DNA from: Aquabacterium sp.
GTDB lineage: Bacteria; Pseudomonadota; Gammaproteobacteria; Burkholderiales; Burkholderiaceae_C
DNA: 48,661 bases
Assembly (NCBI RefSeq): GCF_029946005.1
Contig: NZ_JAQSDR010000013.1
Span: forward strand, 1 to 48,661
Direction of reading: 5' to 3'
Under the pieces are notes generated by a model. The model was not told where the DNA came from, ran no database searches, and saw only the letters and a program-made list of their open reading frames with translations. The position numbers and the translations under genes are program-made. Positions 44,937 through 48,661 of this stretch are shown one piece after another; position 1 is the first letter of the stretch, and every line of letters starts with the position of its first letter.

Positions 44937-45266
44937 TTAGTTACCCACGGTCACATAAATGTGGCAAGTTGGCTTGCTGATGCGGTTACCGCGGCCTTTG
45001 GCCCGTGCGGTGAAACGCTTCAGCGTGGTGCCTTGCTCCACATAAATGGTCTTGACCTTCAGTTCATCAATGTCAGCACCGTCGTTGTGCTCGGCGTTCG
45101 CGATCGCGGACTCCAGAGCCTTCTTGATGATGCCAGCGGCCTTCTTTTGAGTGAAGGTCAGGATGTTCAGGGCTTGATCGACTTTCTTGCCGCGAATCAG
45201 GTCAGCCACCAGGCGACCTTTGTCGCATGAGAGCCGAACGCCGCGAACGATTGCTTTGGTTTCCAT
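44937..45266 (-). CDS. rplV: 50S ribosomal protein L22
   Basis: Encodes 109 aa; [36 protein letters not shown] and C-terminal [23 protein letters not shown] beta-hairpin ([16 protein letters not shown]). It lines the exit tunnel, where macrolide contacts occur. ATG at 45266 is preferred over the longer frame. Confidence 0.97.
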   Translation of the reverse strand: METKAIVRGVRLSCDKGRLVADLIRGKKVDQALNILTFTQKKAAGIIKKALESAIANAEHNDGADIDELKVKTIYVEQGTTLKRFTARAKGRGNRISKPTCHIYVTVGN

Positions 45267-45277
45267 CGTCGGGCTCC

Positions 45278-45553
45278 TTATTTCTTGGCTTTCTTGTCGC
45301 CTGGGTGACCCTTGAACGTACGGGTCAGGGCGAACTCGCCAAGCTTGTGGCCAACCATCTGGTCGGTCACGTACACAGGCACGTGTTGTTTGCCGTTGTG
45401 CACGGCAATCGTCAAGCCAATGAACTCGGGCAGGATCGTAGAACGACGCGACCAAGTCTTGATGGGCTTCTTGTCCTTGATGGCAGCAGCTCTGTCGACT
45501 TTTGCAGACAGGTGGTGGTCAACGAAGGGACCTTTTTTAAGAGAACGAGCCAT
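45278..45553 (-). CDS. rpsS: 30S ribosomal protein S19
   Basis: Encodes 91 aa; [22 protein letters not shown] and [29 protein letters not shown], full length. Binds 16S rRNA with S13 at the head. Confidence 0.98.
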   Translation of the reverse strand: MARSLKKGPFVDHHLSAKVDRAAAIKDKKPIKTWSRRSTILPEFIGLTIAVHNGKQHVPVYVTDQMVGHKLGEFALTRTFKGHPGDKKAKK

Positions 45554-45566
45554 TTCAGCCTACCTC

Positions 45567-46391
45567 TTACTTCTTGCGACGCGAAACGATGAACGTTTGC
45601 GTGCGCTTGTTGTTGCGGGTGCGATAGCCCTTCGTCATGGTGTTCCATGGGGACACCGGGACTTGACCTTCGCCCGTGCGGCCTTCGCCACCACCGTGCG
45701 GGTGATCCACCGGGTTCATGGCGACGCCACGAACCGTTGGGCGGATGCCCTTCCAGCGGATGGCACCGGCCTTGCCGTATTGGCGCAGGCTGTGCTCTTC
45801 GTTGCTCACTTCACCCAAGGTGGCGCGGCATTCGACGTGGATCCGACGAACTTCACCGGAGCGCAGGCGAACCTGAGCGTAGGTGCCTTCGCGGGCCATC
45901 AACACAGCGGACGTGCCAGCAGAACGCGCGATTTGCGCACCCTTGCCAGGCATCATCTCGATGCAGTGGATGGTGGAACCCACGGGGATGTTGCGAATGG
46001 GCAGCGTGTTGCCAGCCTTGATCGGGGCATCGGAGCCGCTGATCACGGTAGCGCCAGCCACCAAGCCACGGGGCGCAATGATGTAACGACGTTCGCCGTC
46101 GGCATAGCACACCAAGGCGATGTGGGCCGTGCGGTTGGGATCGTACTCAATGGTCTCGACCTTCGCGGGGATGCCATCCTTGTTACGGACGAAATCCACC
46201 AAGCGATAGTGTTGCTTGTGACCACCGCCGCGGTGACGGATGGTGATGTGACCGTTGTTGTTGCGGCCAGCATTCTGGATTTGTGGTTCCAGCAAAGGCG
46301 CATGGGGCTTGCCCTTGTGCAGATGCTTGTGGACCACCTTGACCACGCCACGGCGACCGGGCGAGGTTGGTTTGACTTTAACGACAGCCAT
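45567..46391 (-). CDS. rplB: 50S ribosomal protein L2
   Basis: Encodes 274 aa; [41 protein letters not shown] and the conserved [18 protein letters not shown] near the peptidyl-transferase centre. Needed for subunit association. Confidence 0.98.
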   Translation of the reverse strand: MAVVKVKPTSPGRRGVVKVVHKHLHKGKPHAPLLEPQIQNAGRNNNGHITIRHRGGGHKQHYRLVDFVRNKDGIPAKVETIEYDPNRTAHIALVCYADGERRYIIAPRGLVAGATVISGSDAPIKAGNTLPIRNIPVGSTIHCIEMMPGKGAQIARSAGTSAVLMAREGTYAQVRLRSGEVRRIHVECRATLGEVSNEEHSLRQYGKAGAIRWKGIRPTVRGVAMNPVDHPHGGGEGRTGEGQVPVSPWNTMTKGYRTRNNKRTQTFIVSRRKK

Positions 46392-46393
46392 GA

Positions 46394-46708
46394 TTACGCA
46401 GCCTCCCCGGAGAAGTTCAGCTCTTGACCGTCTTTGAGGGCCACATAGGCCTTCTTGACATGGTCACGGCGGCCAACACGGCCACCGAAGCGCTTGGTCT
46501 TGCCCTTCTGGTTGAGCACTTGCACCGACTTGACTTCGACCTTGAACAGCAACTCAACAGCGGCTTTGATCTCGGGCTTGGTCGCATCGCGCACGACTTT
46601 GAACAGCACCTGGCCACGTTCTTCAGCAGCAGCCGTGGCCTTTTCAGACACGATTGGCGCAACCAGAACCTTCAGCAGGCGGCTTTCATCGAATTTGAGG
46701 ATGCTCAT
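46394..46708 (-). CDS. rplW: 50S ribosomal protein L23
   Basis: Encodes 104 aa; [29 protein letters not shown] and [23 protein letters not shown]. Forms the docking site of trigger factor and SRP. Start overlaps rplD stop by 4 bp. Confidence 0.97.
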   Translation of the reverse strand: MSILKFDESRLLKVLVAPIVSEKATAAAEERGQVLFKVVRDATKPEIKAAVELLFKVEVKSVQVLNQKGKTKRFGGRVGRRDHVKKAYVALKDGQELNFSGEAA

Positions 46709-47325
46709 GCGAACATCTCCTTGAGCTTGTCGATCGCGCCCTTGGTCACGAGCACTTTTTTGTAGTGCACCAATGACAGGGGATCGGCGTAACGCGGCTC
46801 GACCACCAGCACGTTGGGCAGATTGCGCGCGGCGAGGAACAAGTTCTCGTCGATTTCGTCGGCAATCACCAGCACGTGGTCGAGGTTCAGGGCCTTCAGC
46901 TTGGCAGCCAGCAGCTTGGTCTTGGGGGCATCGATCGAGATCGAGTCCACCACGGACAGGCGGCCTTCGCGGGCCAACTGCGAGAAGATCGCGGCCATGC
47001 CGGCGCGGTACATCTTCTTGTTGACTTTGTGGCTGAAGTTTTCGTCAGGGCTGTTCGGGAAAATCCGACCACCGCCACGCCACAGGGGCGAGGAGGACAT
47101 ACCAGCACGAGCGCGACCGGTGCCTTTTTGGCGCCAGGGCTTCTTGGTGGTGTGCTTGACGACGGCGCGGTCCTTCTGGGCACGGGTGCCTTGGCGGGCG
47201 TTGGCTTGATAAGCCACGACCACCTGGTGCACCAGGGCTTCGTTGTATTCGCGGCCGAACACGGTGTCAGGAGCTTCCACTTTGGAAGTGGCCTGACCTT
47301 GTTCGTTCAGGAGCTCGAGCTGCAT
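46705..47325 (-). CDS. rplD: 50S ribosomal protein L4
   Basis: Encodes 206 aa; [68 protein letters not shown] (tunnel loop). In E. coli L4 also represses the S10 operon through its leader; whether it does here is unknown. ATG overlaps the rplC stop (TGATG). Confidence 0.98.
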   Translation of the reverse strand: MQLELLNEQGQATSKVEAPDTVFGREYNEALVHQVVVAYQANARQGTRAQKDRAVVKHTTKKPWRQKGTGRARAGMSSSPLWRGGGRIFPNSPDENFSHKVNKKMYRAGMAAIFSQLAREGRLSVVDSISIDAPKTKLLAAKLKALNLDHVLVIADEIDENLFLAARNLPNVLVVEPRYADPLSLVHYKKVLVTKGAIDKLKEMFA

Positions 47326-47999
47326 CAGTTGGCTCCTTTCTTGACCTTGACCTTGACGGCAGGACGGACGGTGACAAAGCCACCCTTCGAACCTGGCACG
47401 GCGCCTCGGACCAGCAGCAGTTGACGGGCTTCGTCAACGCGCACGATGTCGAGGTTTTGCGTGGTCACGGTGTCGTCGCCGAGGTGGCCCGACATCTTCT
47501 TGCCTGGGAACACGCGGCCAGGATCTTGCGCCATCGAGATGGAGCCAGGCACATTGTGCGAACGGCTGTTACCGTGCGATGCGCGCTGCGAACCGAAGTG
47601 GTGACGCTTGATGGTGCCGGTGAAGCCCTTACCGATCGATGTGCCTTGCACGTCGATTTTTTGACCGACCTGGAACAGGGCGGACACGGCAATGGCGGTG
47701 CCAGCCGTGTATTCGGCGGCAACTTCCGGGGTGACGGGGAACTCTTTGATGACTTCCACACCTTCCACACCCGCCTTGGCGAGGTGGCCAGCTTCTGGCT
47801 TGGTCACGCGCGATGCTTTGCGCGAGCCGTATGCCAGTTGCAAGGCGGTGTAGCCGTCAGTCTCAACGGTTTTGATCTGGGTCACGCGGTTGTTGGACAC
47901 ATCGAGCACTGTCACAGGAACGGCATCGCCGTCGTCTGTGTAGATGCGCATCATGCCCACCTTGCGGCCCAGCAATCCGAGGCGATTGCTAAGACTCAT
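47325..47999 (-). CDS. rplC: 50S ribosomal protein L3
   Basis: Encodes 224 aa; [33 protein letters not shown] and [23 protein letters not shown], with Gln in [10 protein letters not shown] that in E. coli is methylated by PrmB. The start at 47999 follows TGGAG. It has its own upstream promoter/leader (48000-48191). Confidence 0.97.
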   Translation of the reverse strand: MSLSNRLGLLGRKVGMMRIYTDDGDAVPVTVLDVSNNRVTQIKTVETDGYTALQLAYGSRKASRVTKPEAGHLAKAGVEGVEVIKEFPVTPEVAAEYTAGTAIAVSALFQVGQKIDVQGTSIGKGFTGTIKRHHFGSQRASHGNSRSHNVPGSISMAQDPGRVFPGKKMSGHLGDDTVTTQNLDIVRVDEARQLLLVRGAVPGSKGGFVTVRPAVKVKVKKGAN

Positions 48000-48011
48000 G
48001 GTTTTTCTCCA

Positions 48012-48060
48012 GCCCCACATAGGGGCCTTTTACACAAGCCCGACATCGATTGGCCGGGCT
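48012..48060 (-). other. two stem-loops in the rplC 5' leader
   Basis: On the minus strand GCCCC-TATGT-GGGGC (48012-48026) lies immediately ahead of the rplC ribosome-binding site. AGCCCG...CGGGCT (48037-48042 with 48055-48060) lies 10 bp before it. Candidate structured leader of the rplC transcript, for example for ribosomal-protein feedback; that role is inferred. Confidence 0.5.
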
Positions 48061-48138
48061 GACTTAGGTAGTGGCTGGGCGAAAATTCCGCCAAACCACC
48101 ATTAATTCTCTCCAGCAACAAAGGCGGAAAAGCCTGCG

Positions 48139-48167
48139 ACTATAACAAAACCCGCTGAACACCGCAA
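48139..48167 (-). promoter_or_regulatory. sigma-70 promoter of rplC
   Basis: On the minus strand TTGCGG (48162-48167), exactly 17-bp spacer, TATAGT (48139-48144). It lies inside the rpsJ-rplC gap, about 130 bp from the rplC start, and its -35 is within the terminator hairpin at 48149-48191. Confidence 0.65.
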
Positions 48168-48191
48168 GTACTTGCGATGCGTCAGCGGGTT
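48149..48191 (-). terminator. terminator-like hairpin between rpsJ and rplC
   Basis: On the minus strand AACCCGCTGA (48182-48191) pairs with TCAGCGGGTT (48149-48158), and the apex is the perfect palindrome CGCAAGTACTTGCG (48163-48176). The stem is followed by TTGTTAT. It lies about 30 bp after the rpsJ stop. Confidence 0.7.
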
Positions 48192-48218
48192 GAAGGGCCT
48201 TTGACAGCCCAACGCGGC

Positions 48219-48530
48219 TTATTGCAGCTTGATTTCAACGTCCACGCCAGCCGGCAGGTCGAGCTTCATCAGGGCGTCAACCGTCTTGTCGGTTGGGTCC
48301 ACGATGTCCATCAAACGCTGGTGGGTGCGGATTTCGAACTGGTCGCGCGACGTTTTGTTGACGTGTGGCGAACGCAGGATGTCGAAGCGTTGCAGACGGG
48401 TCGGCAGGGGCACAGGGCCTTTGACGATCGCGCCGGTGCGCTTGGCGGTTTCGACGATTTCAGCCGATGACTGGTCAATCAGCTTGTAGTCAAACGCCTT
48501 CAGGCGAATGCGGATCTTTTGTTGTGCCAT
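48219..48530 (-). CDS. rpsJ: 30S ribosomal protein S10 (NusE)
   Basis: Encodes 103 aa; [34 protein letters not shown] and [33 protein letters not shown]. Also acts as NusE with NusB in boxA antitermination. AAGGAG precedes the ATG. Placed between tuf and rplC. Confidence 0.98.
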   Translation of the reverse strand: MAQQKIRIRLKAFDYKLIDQSSAEIVETAKRTGAIVKGPVPLPTRLQRFDILRSPHVNKTSRDQFEIRTHQRLMDIVDPTDKTVDALMKLDLPAGVDVEIKLQ

Positions 48531-48551
48531 GACGGCTCCTTAAACAGAGAG

Positions 48552-48593
48552 ATGACGCCCACCTGACCCACAGGCCAGATGGGCACACGTCAT
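48552..48593 (-). other. long intergenic hairpin between tuf and rpsJ
   Basis: GCCCACCTGACC (48557-48568) pairs with GGCCAGATGGGC (48573-48584) through a 4-nt loop, with wobble pairs. It is extended by ATGAC (48552-48556) with GTCAT (48589-48593) across a 4-nt bulge. No U tract follows, so it is more likely a processing or partial-attenuation structure than a terminator. Confidence 0.6.
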
Positions 48594-48596
48594 GAA

Positions 48597-48661
48597 TTAC
48601 GCGAGGATCTTGGCAACGACGCCGGCGCCGACGGTGCGACCGCCTTCACGGATGGCGAAAC
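48597..48661 (-). CDS. tuf: elongation factor Tu, C-terminal end (partial)
   Basis: The last 20 codons and stop are in the window: FAIREGGRTVGAGVVAKILA, the conserved C terminus of EF-Tu. The gene continues beyond the right edge. EF-Tu delivers aminoacyl-tRNA; tuf preceding rpsJ is the usual str-S10 junction. Confidence 0.95.
   Translation of the reverse strand, partial: FAIREGGRTVGAGVVAKILA

Overview
The window looks like one contiguous stretch of a high-GC betaproteobacterial chromosome, most likely order Burkholderiales and plausibly a Comamonadaceae relative. The supporting signs are an rRNA-operon leader with the betaproteobacterial boxA form at the left edge, an S10 ribosomal-protein block preceded by tuf at the right edge, ribosomal protein S3 with a long charged tail, and three PEP-CTERM exported proteins. 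The genus call is inference. I see no insertion sequence, prophage, CRISPR array or tRNA. No stretch longer than 300 bases lacks a gene or a recognisable regulatory element.

Layout. Bases 1-170 (minus strand) hold the promoter and boxA leader of an rRNA operon whose genes lie off the left edge. rsmE (plus) then meets a minus-strand run: lptA-lptB-rpoN-DUF599-rlmL (6282 to 1035), preceded by argS-SPOR protein-dsbA (9511 to 6393). From 9622 come a Ser/Thr kinase fused to a cyclic-nucleotide-binding domain (plus), two tandem PEP-CTERM paralogues (minus), a two-repeat PsiF-like secreted protein (plus), and a LysR regulator divergent from malate synthase G (glcB), with a 9-bp inverted repeat between them. 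After glcB and tandem terminators comes a plus-strand series: a type II NADH dehydrogenase-like flavoprotein; a possible surface/metal cluster (DUF4331 protein, small lipoprotein, TPR protein, HupE-like membrane protein with an EF-hand loop); the ybhP-clsB-ybhN phospholipid module; fadH; and a PEP-CTERM protein with HAF-type repeats.

From 34254 down to 28664 (minus) lies a fatty-acid/acyl-CoA-type operon: acyl-CoA dehydrogenase, APH-like phosphotransferase, histidine phosphatase, alpha/beta hydrolase and SDR, followed by a YecA/UPF0149 protein. Next come a small membrane protein, a second LysR regulator, CorA, an MFS transporter, and a response regulator/hybrid histidine kinase pair with a perfect 14-bp palindrome upstream. 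A class I DAHP synthase gene follows. It is preceded by an aromatic-rich leader peptide (core FYFWHFYF) and a strong intrinsic terminator, a textbook transcription-attenuation layout. An Mpo1-like membrane protein and a peroxiredoxin precede the S10 block.

The S10 block (48661 to 43119, minus) runs tuf(end)-rpsJ-rplC-rplD-rplW-rplB-rpsS-rplV-rpsC-rplP-rpmC-rpsQ. It ends in a terminator after rpsQ, so the spc operon does not follow. A terminator-like hairpin that overlaps a good sigma-70 promoter separates rpsJ from rplC, which suggests tuf-rpsJ and rplC-rpsQ are partly independent units.

The most interesting signals are the DAHP-synthase attenuator, the overlapping terminator/promoter in the S10 block, the DUF4331-lipoprotein-TPR-HupE cluster, the kinase/cNMP fusion, and the tyrosine-rich insertion that separates the tandem PEP-CTERM paralogues.
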